This document shows positions 27,442 through 34,821 of a stretch of 64,000 bases of DNA, piece by piece. A program made the position numbers and the translations under genes. Every line of letters starts with the position of its first letter. Position 1 is the stretch's first letter. Under the pieces are notes generated by a model that ran no database searches, was not told where the DNA came from, and saw only the letters and a program-made list of their open reading frames with translations. Origin of the DNA: Chloroflexota bacterium (GTDB lineage: Bacteria > Chloroflexota > Anaerolineae > Aggregatilineales > UBA2796); assembly GCA_021325095.1 (NCBI GenBank), contig JAJPHV010000106.1:1-64000 (forward strand). The letters are read 5' to 3'.

Positions 27442-27471
27442 TTGTACCGCGTCCGGCCCGCGTGCTATACT
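27442..27471 (+). promoter_or_regulatory. promoter of the HD-like gene
   Basis: TTGTAC at 27442-27447 and an extended -10 TGC-TATACT (27463-27471) are separated by an 18-bp spacer. The start would fall about 35 bases before the ATG at 27513. Confidence 0.5.
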
Positions 27472-27512
27472 CCTCTTGTCTAACCGGGCTTTAACTCACC
27501 AGGGGCAATGGA

Positions 27513-29276
27513 ATGGCTAAGGGGCAACGCGCACTGCTGCCGCCCGAAGACGAACAACATTTGCAACAACTCGCTGCCAATGGCACTGAAACACTCCGGC
27601 GGCGTGCCCAGGTTATCCTGGACTGGCACGAAGGACTAACTGCCACGGAGTCGGCCCAGCACCTGGGCCTGAGTGAAAATCAGGTTCGCTATTTGCTGCG
27701 GCAGTACCGACAGAAGGGCCTGGACCTGTTTATTGTGGAAGAGGCGGCTCCGGCTGAGAACGCTGCGTCTGCTGCGCCGGCACCCGCTGCCCAACCTGAA
27801 CCGCAGGCCGAGAACGAGATCACGCTGGAAGCGCTGTGCAGCAGTTATCAGGTGGACATGGCGCACGCCAGGCACATCGCGGCGCAGGCTGTAACGCTTT
27901 TTGACGCGACCACCAGCGTCCATCGTCTGTCTCCCGATGCCCGGCCTTTGCTGGAAGCGGCGGCGCTGGTGCACAACATCGCCTACGCCAGTGACCCGGC
28001 GCATCACGATCAGCATGGGCGGGACATTTTGCTGACGCAGCCTATACGCGGCTTCAGCGAGGATGAACGGCGTGTCCTGGCCTGCACGGTCGCCTTTCAT
28101 CGCAAGAAGGTTCACGCGGATCGAGAGGCTGTTTATGCCCAGTTGCCTACCGAACTGCGCCACGATGCCCTGGCGCTTTCCGCGATCCTGCGCGTGGCCG
28201 ACGGCCTGGACAGCACGCAGACTCAGAGCACGGCCATTGCCAGCGTTCAGGTGAAGCCGGAAGAAGTGGTGCTGCTGGTCAACGGCCCGGATGCGCAGAC
28301 TAACGCCCGGCAGTCGCAGGCCAAAGCCGACCTGTGGAACCAGATTTTTACGACCCGTATTCGGGTTGTCACCGAGGCCAGCGTGACCTCGCCCGTCGAG
28401 TCGATGCCCATCCTCTCGCCGGGCCTGAACACGGCCATGAGCGTGACCCGCGCCGGACGTACCTTCGCGCTCCACACGCTTGAGCGCATGGACGTGTTGA
28501 TGAAGCATGTCCACAGCGGCGATATGGGATTGCTGCCCTCATTGTCGCGCGAAGCCAGCCGGCTGAACGAAGCGATTGCCCTGGCCGACGCCAAAGATTT
28601 CCGCAAGGAAACACGCTGGCTGATGGAAACTGTCGAGGAGGCGCGGCTGGCGGCAGCGCTCACCGAGCGTGCGCTGATTTTCGCCGATGATCCCGACGAA
28701 CCCGCCGCGCCTGCCGTCGCGCAAAAAATCTCGGAGTGGCAGGCCCAGGCGCAAGCCGCCGTGCGCGCCATCGATGTGCGCCGCTACACCAAACTGGCCG
28801 CCGACCTGCGCATGGCCCTGACTGAAGACGTGGAAGTCAATGAGCGATCCCTGATCGCCTTCCATGTCGGCTCGATTCTATGGAGCCAGTTGGCAGCGCT
28901 GCGCGACATCATGGAGAACGGTACAAGTGTCAACGAAGCGCTCGAAGCCGCCCGCCGTTTGCAGGATCACCTGATCGCTTTCCGCGATCTGCTGGGCCGG
29001 GAAGTGTCCCAGGTGCTGGATATGCTGTCCCCCTTCGAGGGCTATCTGTCCGCTATCCGCACCACGCAGGCGATTGTCATGCACCTGGAACCGCCCAGGC
29101 CCGTCAAGCGGGGCCGCAAGGTCATCCAGCCGCCCGTCGATGCCGCCGTCGAGGCACTTCGCATGACGCAGCTTGAGGCCCTCAACACGCTGGCTGATGG
29201 CCTGCCCGCCACCTGGTCGGCAGTCAACAATGCGGTGTTCCGGCGGGCCTTTGCGCTGGCCGTAGCCGCACCCTGA
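27513..29276 (+). CDS. helix-turn-helix / Ppx-GppA-type HD protein with helical C-terminus
   Basis: This 587-residue protein begins with a helix-turn-helix like those of transposase-type HTH domains (LTATESAQHLGLSENQVRYLLRQYRQKGL, residues 34-62), then an Ala/Pro linker. The region of about 105-290 resembles the C-terminal HD domain of Ppx/GppA (LLEAAALVHNIA, HHDQHGRDILL, LSAILRVADGLDS). The usual HD pair reads His-Asn, so metal-dependent hydrolysis is doubtful. The remaining 300 residues are helical, and may be a degenerate CHAD-like domain. A role in polyphosphate or alarmone-related biology is a guess. Confidence 0.65.
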   Translation: MAKGQRALLPPEDEQHLQQLAANGTETLRRRAQVILDWHEGLTATESAQHLGLSENQVRYLLRQYRQKGLDLFIVEEAAPAENAASAAPAPAAQPEPQAENEITLEALCSSYQVDMAHARHIAAQAVTLFDATTSVHRLSPDARPLLEAAALVHNIAYASDPAHHDQHGRDILLTQPIRGFSEDERRVLACTVAFHRKKVHADREAVYAQLPTELRHDALALSAILRVADGLDSTQTQSTAIASVQVKPEEVVLLVNGPDAQTNARQSQAKADLWNQIFTTRIRVVTEASVTSPVESMPILSPGLNTAMSVTRAGRTFALHTLERMDVLMKHVHSGDMGLLPSLSREASRLNEAIALADAKDFRKETRWLMETVEEARLAAALTERALIFADDPDEPAAPAVAQKISEWQAQAQAAVRAIDVRRYTKLAADLRMALTEDVEVNERSLIAFHVGSILWSQLAALRDIMENGTSVNEALEAARRLQDHLIAFRDLLGREVSQVLDMLSPFEGYLSAIRTTQAIVMHLEPPRPVKRGRKVIQPPVDAAVEALRMTQLEALNTLADGLPATWSAVNNAVFRRAFALAVAAP

Positions 29277-29280
29277 AACG

Positions 29281-29311
29281 AAGACCCCGCACTGCATAGC
29301 GCGGGGTTCTT
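29281..29311. terminator. bidirectional terminator between convergent genes
   Basis: CCCCGC and GCGGGG pair, extended by AAGA and TCTT around a small bulge, with a ten-base loop. It lies five bases after the stop at 29276 and 23 bases beyond the stop of the convergent CsbD gene, so it can serve both. There is no long T run. Confidence 0.55.
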
Positions 29312-29333
29312 CCTGGCGGGGGACAAACGGTGT

Positions 29334-29558
29334 TCAGAACTTGAGCCGGTTGGCCCAATCGTCGATCTGGCGATTGGCCTCTTCCTTGGCGATACCATAG
29401 CGCTGCTGAATCTTACCGACCAGGATGTCGCGCTGGCCGCGGATCTGCTCCAGGTCGTCGTCTGTCAGCTTACCCCACTGCTTGCGAACTTCGCCCTTGA
29501 CCTGCTTCCAACTGCCCACGATCTGATCCCACACGCCACCTGTTCTCGGCATAGACAT
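29334..29558 (-). CDS. CsbD-family stress protein
   Basis: This 74-residue protein matches the CsbD family: WDQIVGSWKQVKGEVRKQWGKLTDDDLEQIRGQRDILVGKIQQRYGIAKEEANRQIDDW. Family members are small, abundant, stress-induced and of unclear biochemical role. GGAGG lies seven bases before the ATG at 29558. A second ATG two codons in is possible. Confidence 0.9.
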   Translation of the reverse strand: MSMPRTGGVWDQIVGSWKQVKGEVRKQWGKLTDDDLEQIRGQRDILVGKIQQRYGIAKEEANRQIDDWANRLKF

Positions 29559-29691
29559 GAGCTTTTCCTCCGTTTGTTCTCGAAAACCATCGGGTATGGC
29601 CTTACGGGGCGCATTCTAGACAGGCCACCCGGCAGCGTCAAGCATTATTCCTGGTACTCTCACACGTTATTTAGGGTTCGTTCAGCTTGAT

Positions 29692-29700
29692 GCTACAATC
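29692..29700 (+). promoter_or_regulatory. extended -10 promoter element before the MBL nuclease gene
   Basis: TGC-TACAAT forms an extended -10 box about 40 bases before the ATG at 29742. No clear -35 box was seen, as is common for extended -10 promoters. Similar TGCTA-type elements precede several other genes here. Confidence 0.4.
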
Positions 29701-29741
29701 AAGCCAGATGGGTCCTGCAATCATCCTGATGGGGGGACATC

Positions 29742-31145
29742 ATGAAAATCACCTTTCACGGCGCGGCTCGCACAGTGACAGGTTCGCAGCACCTGGTGGA
29801 AGTGAACGGGCGGCAGATTCTCCTGGACTGCGGCCTGTACCAGGGCAAGCGCGAGGAAGCCTTCCAGCGCAACCGGACGCTGCCATTCGATGCGGGACGA
29901 GTAGACGTGATGGTGCTGTCGCACGCGCACATCGATCATTCCGGCAACATTCCGAATCTGGTCAAGGGCGGTTTCAAGGGTGACATCTACGCGACCTTCG
30001 CCACGCGCGACCTGTGCAGCGTGATGCTGCTGGACAGCGCGCACATCCAGGAAAGTGACGTGGAGTTCGTCAACAAGAAGCGCAGCCGGAAGGGTGAGCC
30101 GCCTGTTGAGCCGCTCTACACCCAGGCCGACGCCATGAACTCGCTCCGCAACTTCCACGCCATCGACTACGAGCGGTCTACACAGATCATTCCTGGCGTC
30201 ACGTTGAGCTTTTTCGACGCCGGGCACATGCTGGGCAGCAGCATTATCGTCCTTAACATCGAAGATCGGGATGCGAACCGCGACGTGGTGCTCGTCTTCA
30301 GCGGTGACCTGGGTCAGCCCGGTTTGCCCATCCTGCGCGACCCGACCAACGTGGATCGCGCCGACGTGCTGATTCTGGAAAGTACCTACGGAGATCGCCT
30401 GCACAGTGCCTACAAAGACAGCGAGAAAGAACTGGAACGAATTGTCATCGATACCTACAGGCGTGGCGGCAAGCTGATTGTTCCGGCTTTTGCCGTTGGG
30501 CGCACCCAGGAGATCGTCTATGCACTCCACCAGATGTGGGAAGCGCGCAAGATTCCCCGGATGCCGATCTACGTGGACAGCCCGCTGGCGGTCAACGTGA
30601 CGGCGGTCTTCGCCCATCACCCGGAAGCCTACGACGAGCAGACGCGCCAGTTTATGAAACAGTCCAACGCCGATCCGTTTGGCTTCTCCGACCTGCATTA
30701 CACGCGCTCTGTGCAGGAGAGCAAGGAGCTGAACTTCGTCCGTGACCCCATCGTGATCATCTCCGCCAGCGGCATGGCTGAGGCGGGGCGCATCCAGCAC
30801 CATCTCGCCAACAACATTGAAGACCCACGCAACACGATCCTGATTGCAGGCTACCAGGCGGAAAACACATTGGGGCGTTACATCCAGGAAAAGCGCCCTA
30901 CGGTGCGCATCTTCGGCGATACATATCACCTGCGCGCCCAGGTCGAGGTCATCACCGGCTTTTCGGCGCACGCAGACCGCAACGGTCTCCTGGGTTGGGC
31001 GGGCGCGATCAAGAAGAAACCGGTGCGCACCTTCCTGGTGCATGGCGAAGATCCGGCCCTCAACGCACTGGCGGATGGCTTGCGAAAAGAAGTCAACCTG
31101 GAACGAGTCGAAATCCCCGACCTGCACCAGAGTTTCAGCGTGTAG
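29742..31145 (+). CDS. beta-CASP metallo-beta-lactamase RNA nuclease
   Basis: This 467-residue protein has the metallo-beta-lactamase motif HAHIDHSG (His61, His63, Asp65, His66), an internal beta-CASP domain and the C-terminal RMMBL segment with GFSAHAD. This is the Ysh1/CPSF73-like branch of zinc-dependent RNA-processing exo/endonucleases. A run of G residues before the ATG serves as ribosome binding site. It would act in the cytoplasm on mRNA or rRNA precursors. It precedes, by ten bases, the small protein with a QLSLF tail. Confidence 0.92.
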   Translation: MKITFHGAARTVTGSQHLVEVNGRQILLDCGLYQGKREEAFQRNRTLPFDAGRVDVMVLSHAHIDHSGNIPNLVKGGFKGDIYATFATRDLCSVMLLDSAHIQESDVEFVNKKRSRKGEPPVEPLYTQADAMNSLRNFHAIDYERSTQIIPGVTLSFFDAGHMLGSSIIVLNIEDRDANRDVVLVFSGDLGQPGLPILRDPTNVDRADVLILESTYGDRLHSAYKDSEKELERIVIDTYRRGGKLIVPAFAVGRTQEIVYALHQMWEARKIPRMPIYVDSPLAVNVTAVFAHHPEAYDEQTRQFMKQSNADPFGFSDLHYTRSVQESKELNFVRDPIVIISASGMAEAGRIQHHLANNIEDPRNTILIAGYQAENTLGRYIQEKRPTVRIFGDTYHLRAQVEVITGFSAHADRNGLLGWAGAIKKKPVRTFLVHGEDPALNALADGLRKEVNLERVEIPDLHQSFSV

Positions 31146-31154
31146 AGGCGCTCT

Positions 31155-31529
31155 ATGTCGGCCCCGAATATCTTCGAGGAGGATTGGCGCGACTGCCTGC
31201 GAGCACACCTCTTCCACGTGCTCCGCGAGCGGGACACCCGCAACGAGCACAGCCTGATCTCGGTGCTTTTGCAAACAGGGTTCACCGAAGATGAAATCTC
31301 GGCCCTGCGTACACAGGCTCTGATCGCGCTTGGCCTGTACCCGGAGGTGGAAGAGACGATCACGGAGGTTGTTGCGGAGAGTGCTGCCGAACCCCCCGTT
31401 GAAGCGCCCTCTACGCCCGCAGCGACAACTGTACCGGAGCCGGATACGCGAAGTGACGATGAGGCAAGGGCAGTGCCCCCCAGACGAGACGAACCGCCTG
31501 CGCCGCCGGTGCAGTTGTCGCTCTTTTAG
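31155..31529 (+). CDS. small unknown protein with C-terminal clamp-binding-like motif
   Basis: This 124-residue protein is not recognised. The first 60 residues are predicted helical (FEEDWRDCLRAHLFHVLRERDTRNEHSLISVLLQTGFTEDEISALRTQALIAL). The rest is acidic and Pro/Thr-rich, likely disordered, and ends exactly in QLSLF. That pentapeptide is the consensus for binding the bacterial DNA polymerase sliding clamp (QL[SD]LF) and is usually carried at a free C-terminus or loop. It lies ten bases after the beta-CASP nuclease gene and may be co-transcribed. A clamp interaction is inference only. Confidence 0.7.
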   Translation: MSAPNIFEEDWRDCLRAHLFHVLRERDTRNEHSLISVLLQTGFTEDEISALRTQALIALGLYPEVEETITEVVAESAAEPPVEAPSTPAATTVPEPDTRSDDEARAVPPRRDEPPAPPVQLSLF

Positions 31530-31553
31530 TAAGCGGTTTCGAGGTACTATGCC

Positions 31554-33521
31554 ATGTCCCGACTGATGCGAGTGTTGACCTGTGCTCTGGTCGCCGCTTT
31601 GATGGCGGGCACTCTGTCTGTTCAGGCCCAGCAGACCGATTGGAGCCAGGTCGATGCGTATATCTCCAGGTTAATGGCGCTCTATGACGTGCCCGGTACA
31701 GGCATCGCGCTGGTACAGGACGGCCAGATCGTCTACGCCAAAGGCTATGGTCAGCGCGATGTATCCACCCAGGCGCCTGTAACCAAAGACACAGTGTTTG
31801 AGATCGGCTCCGTGACCAAGCCCTTCACCGCGCTGGATGTAGCGCAGTTGGTGGATGCGGGCAAGCTCGATCTGGATGCGCCCATCGTGAAGTATCTGCC
31901 CGACTTCAAGTTCTCTGACCCGGCGGCAACACCGCAGATCACCGTCCGGCAAGTCTTGTCGATGTCCAGTGGGCTGCCGCGTGCCGACCAGGATTGGTAC
32001 GGCAGGCGCAACACCACGCGCCAGCAGGTCATCAACGACATCGCCTCCATTCCGCTGACAGATAAGCCCGGCAAGCTATGGCAGTACAGCAACCACAACT
32101 TTGTGCTGGCGGGCTACCTGGTCGAGAAGGTCAGCGGCCAGTCCTGGGAAGACTACACGCGGCAGCACATCTTTGAGCCGCTGGGTATGAAGACCGCCGG
32201 GTTTGCCGAGGCCGACATGAAACAGCAGCCCGACTATGCCCTGCCACACGGCCTGACCATCCTCAGCGGCCAGCAGGTGATCCCTTTCTTTGAGCACCTG
32301 GACGTGGTCGGCCCGGCAGGTTCGATTGCCGCCAGCGCGCTCGACATGGCGCAGTTCGTCCGCTTCCAACTGGGCGACGGTACCATCGACGGCAAGCGGA
32401 TCGTGTCCGAAGCCATGCTCAAGGAGATGCACCGCCAGCACATCGCGCTGACGACTGGCCCTGACGCCGAATTGATCCCCAAATTGACCCTGACCACCGA
32501 TCACGGTTACGGGCTGGGCTGGTTTACGGAAAAATATCGGGGCTACGACCTGGTGCAACACGACGGCGTGATCAACGGCTTCATGGGCAGCATCACACTT
32601 GTGCCTTCGGCAAGGGTGGGCGTCGTGGTACTGACCAACACCAGCGGCGTTAATCTGTTTATCGAAGCGGTGCGGCTGCGGCTGGTCGAGATTCTGCTTG
32701 GGCTGAAGCCAGAGCAGGACATTGCCGACGTGCTGAACACACGGATGCGCGAAAGCCAGGGCAACCCGCTGTTTCACTACCTCGATCCGGTCTCTCGCAA
32801 GACCGAGTGGGACAGGGCGCGGGCTTACCAATCCGACCCGGCAGAACTGGACAGGCTGACCGGAGACTACACCATCCCTGGCGGGAAGATCACGGCTGTT
32901 GTGCGCGATGGCCGCCTGCATTTGCAGATGAATGGCCGCGCCGATCAGGATTTGGAACTGGTGCAGTACGAGCCGAACGGCTTCCTGAGCAATGCGCCGC
33001 TCTCGGCAGGCGCACACTACAACTTCAAGATCGACCAGAACGGCACGATCACGCTCTTCATCGAAGGGCAGCAGTACGCACAGAAGTTGGGCAAAGACGT
33101 GAAAGTGGTCGATTACACAGACCCCAAAGGCCGTTTCACGTTCACCGTGCCGGAAGGACTGGTGGCGCAGCCAGCCGGCGACATGGCGGTGATCCCCTCT
33201 ACCGACCCAGCGGGCGCGTTCTTCGCGGGGGCGACAAAAGCCGTTGAGGGTGACCTGAAAACCAACGTCACGGCGCTGCTGAAGAAAATCGATCCCTCTT
33301 TTAACCTTGAGCCGACTAACATCCGCCCGATCCCGCTGAACGGCCTGGATTGGACTCAGTACCTCTACCAGTTGCCGCAAAATCAGGTGTTGGCCGTCGT
33401 GGCGACGATCCAGAAGGGCACACTCTACTTTGTCGGCGTGCAGGGCAAGGATGCGGCGGCTGTACAGGCTCTGACGCCGAAGTTCAACACGCTGCTGTTG
33501 AGTTACAAGATTACCGGGTGA
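31554..33521 (+). CDS. secreted serine hydrolase, class C beta-lactamase family
   Basis: This 655-residue protein has a signal peptide (residues 1-26, ending VQAQQ) and a class C beta-lactamase/D-peptidase domain. It contains Ser86-x-x-Lys89 in GSVTKPF, Tyr178-Ser-Asn in WQYSNHN and a QHDGVINGF third motif. About 250 further residues form beta-rich C-terminal domains. This length is typical of esterase/peptidase-like members rather than drug-hydrolysing enzymes. It would act outside the cytoplasmic membrane on peptidoglycan peptides or ester/peptide substrates. Confidence 0.88.
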   Translation: MSRLMRVLTCALVAALMAGTLSVQAQQTDWSQVDAYISRLMALYDVPGTGIALVQDGQIVYAKGYGQRDVSTQAPVTKDTVFEIGSVTKPFTALDVAQLVDAGKLDLDAPIVKYLPDFKFSDPAATPQITVRQVLSMSSGLPRADQDWYGRRNTTRQQVINDIASIPLTDKPGKLWQYSNHNFVLAGYLVEKVSGQSWEDYTRQHIFEPLGMKTAGFAEADMKQQPDYALPHGLTILSGQQVIPFFEHLDVVGPAGSIAASALDMAQFVRFQLGDGTIDGKRIVSEAMLKEMHRQHIALTTGPDAELIPKLTLTTDHGYGLGWFTEKYRGYDLVQHDGVINGFMGSITLVPSARVGVVVLTNTSGVNLFIEAVRLRLVEILLGLKPEQDIADVLNTRMRESQGNPLFHYLDPVSRKTEWDRARAYQSDPAELDRLTGDYTIPGGKITAVVRDGRLHLQMNGRADQDLELVQYEPNGFLSNAPLSAGAHYNFKIDQNGTITLFIEGQQYAQKLGKDVKVVDYTDPKGRFTFTVPEGLVAQPAGDMAVIPSTDPAGAFFAGATKAVEGDLKTNVTALLKKIDPSFNLEPTNIRPIPLNGLDWTQYLYQLPQNQVLAVVATIQKGTLYFVGVQGKDAAAVQALTPKFNTLLLSYKITG

Positions 33522-33557
33522 TGCTGTGCGGAGGGAGCAGGATGAGGGAAATGCCTG

Positions 33558-34361
33558 ATGGCGATTGACCATGTGATCGATCTGGACTGCGTGCCCAAGC
33601 AGGCGCTCACCAGCGCCGGACTGCTGGCGCGCATCAAGTCCCGCAACCGAGCCGACGCGATCATCAAGTTGTACCGCGATCACAACGATAACCGCCCACC
33701 ATCCGAGATGGGCTTCGAGATGGTGCGGCGCACCCCGGACGGCAACGAGGAAACACAGATCGTCATGGTCAACGATCTGCTGAATGAGGCCGCGCCGCTC
33801 GAAGCATTGTCCACCCACTGTGTCGGTTGCCCGGCCAACCGCACCGGTGAGTCGTTCGGCTGCTACGGCTTCGTCGGCTACCCGATCTCGCGCGCCGCCG
33901 AGTTGTGGCTGCTCAAGCAGTTGCCTGGCCCGGATGACCCGCTCATCTTGCTGCTGCTTCGCCAAACATTGATCGACTACGTTTTCCGCAGCCAGGAGAT
34001 CGCCCGGATGCGCCAATCGCCCGGCACGATTTTCGAGACCTCGGAGCGCTTCGCACGGCGCATTGAAGATGTACAGATCAGCACGGATCAGGTCTTCGAG
34101 ATGTTGTTCCTGCCCAACCTGATCCAACCTGCGCATGGCGTTCTGCTCATGCTGTTCTTCGGCGCGATCCCACGCGACATGGATGCCGAATCGCTGATGA
34201 AGTTGACACAGCCTGCCAACAACGGCAACGTCAGCCGCGACGCGCCGTTCTTAATGCAATCTGATCCCGAAGACGACGAATCAATCATGGCGCTCAAGGG
34301 CTTTTTCGAGGCACTACACGTCGCCTACCGGCTCAACGTCTCCGTGTCACTTGATGTATAG
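33558..34361 (+). CDS. unknown conserved-looking protein with CxxCP motif
   Basis: This 267-residue soluble protein is not recognised. It has a Cys-rich centre (THCVGCPANRTGESFGCYGFVGYP, residues 87-110) that might bind a metal or form a disulfide, surrounded by helical segments rich in Leu and Arg. The C-terminal part (FEALHVAYRLNVSVSLDV) ends without a tail. It follows the serine hydrolase by 36 bases and precedes a small membrane protein. Codon use is like that of its neighbours, so it is likely a real gene. Confidence 0.75.
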   Translation: MAIDHVIDLDCVPKQALTSAGLLARIKSRNRADAIIKLYRDHNDNRPPSEMGFEMVRRTPDGNEETQIVMVNDLLNEAAPLEALSTHCVGCPANRTGESFGCYGFVGYPISRAAELWLLKQLPGPDDPLILLLLRQTLIDYVFRSQEIARMRQSPGTIFETSERFARRIEDVQISTDQVFEMLFLPNLIQPAHGVLLMLFFGAIPRDMDAESLMKLTQPANNGNVSRDAPFLMQSDPEDDESIMALKGFFEALHVAYRLNVSVSLDV

Positions 34362-34436
34362 TGTTAGGACAGCCTTCCCGCTCCACCTGGAAGCACGCAG
34401 GCAATGTACTCGTATTGCACTCGATAGGAGCGACTC

Positions 34437-34727
34437 ATGGAGAACTTTGGGGCTACTCTCTTCCTGATCTTGTTCGCCATTGTCACCGTGTATCTGTACC
34501 TGGCCGTGCGGCGGGGCTGGATGCGCATCGGGCCGAGCATCGTCATCGGCTGCATCGCCAACCCGCTGCTATTTATGATGTACTCACTGGCACGGGGTAA
34601 CATGTTCCTGCAGGCGCTGCTGGTTGGCCTCGTGATCGGGTTGATGTTCACGGCGCTGACCATTTCGATTGCGGCTTATTTCCGCAACAACCCGGCGGCG
34701 ACCATACGTAGGGAAGGCGACCAATGA
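34437..34727 (+). CDS. small membrane protein of unknown function
   Basis: This 96-residue protein has three hydrophobic segments (about residues 5-22, 31-48 and 56-80) and an Arg/Glu-rich tail after the last one. AGGAG lies six bases before the ATG. It is not recognised. It lies between the CxxCP protein and the penicillin-binding protein, all in the same direction. Confidence 0.7.
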   Translation: MENFGATLFLILFAIVTVYLYLAVRRGWMRIGPSIVIGCIANPLLFMMYSLARGNMFLQALLVGLVIGLMFTALTISIAAYFRNNPAATIRREGDQ

Positions 34728-34821
34728 ACGCCCTTCTTATACGCCGCGCCAGGCGGTAAGATCAAAGCATCCTCGTTGGGTTGTGTAACTGACTTCAGAT
34801 GTGATGTTTCCAGGGAACGCC

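Noticed and set aside
29721..31274. Long antisense frame of 517 codons opposite the beta-CASP nuclease gene
   Set aside because: The sense frame has clear metallo-beta-lactamase motifs; the antisense frame shows no recognisable domain and is a by-product of GC-rich codon use.
32076..34136. Antisense frame of 686 codons across the serine hydrolase and CxxCP genes
   Set aside because: It is rich in His, Arg and Gln with no family motifs and overlaps two well-supported genes.
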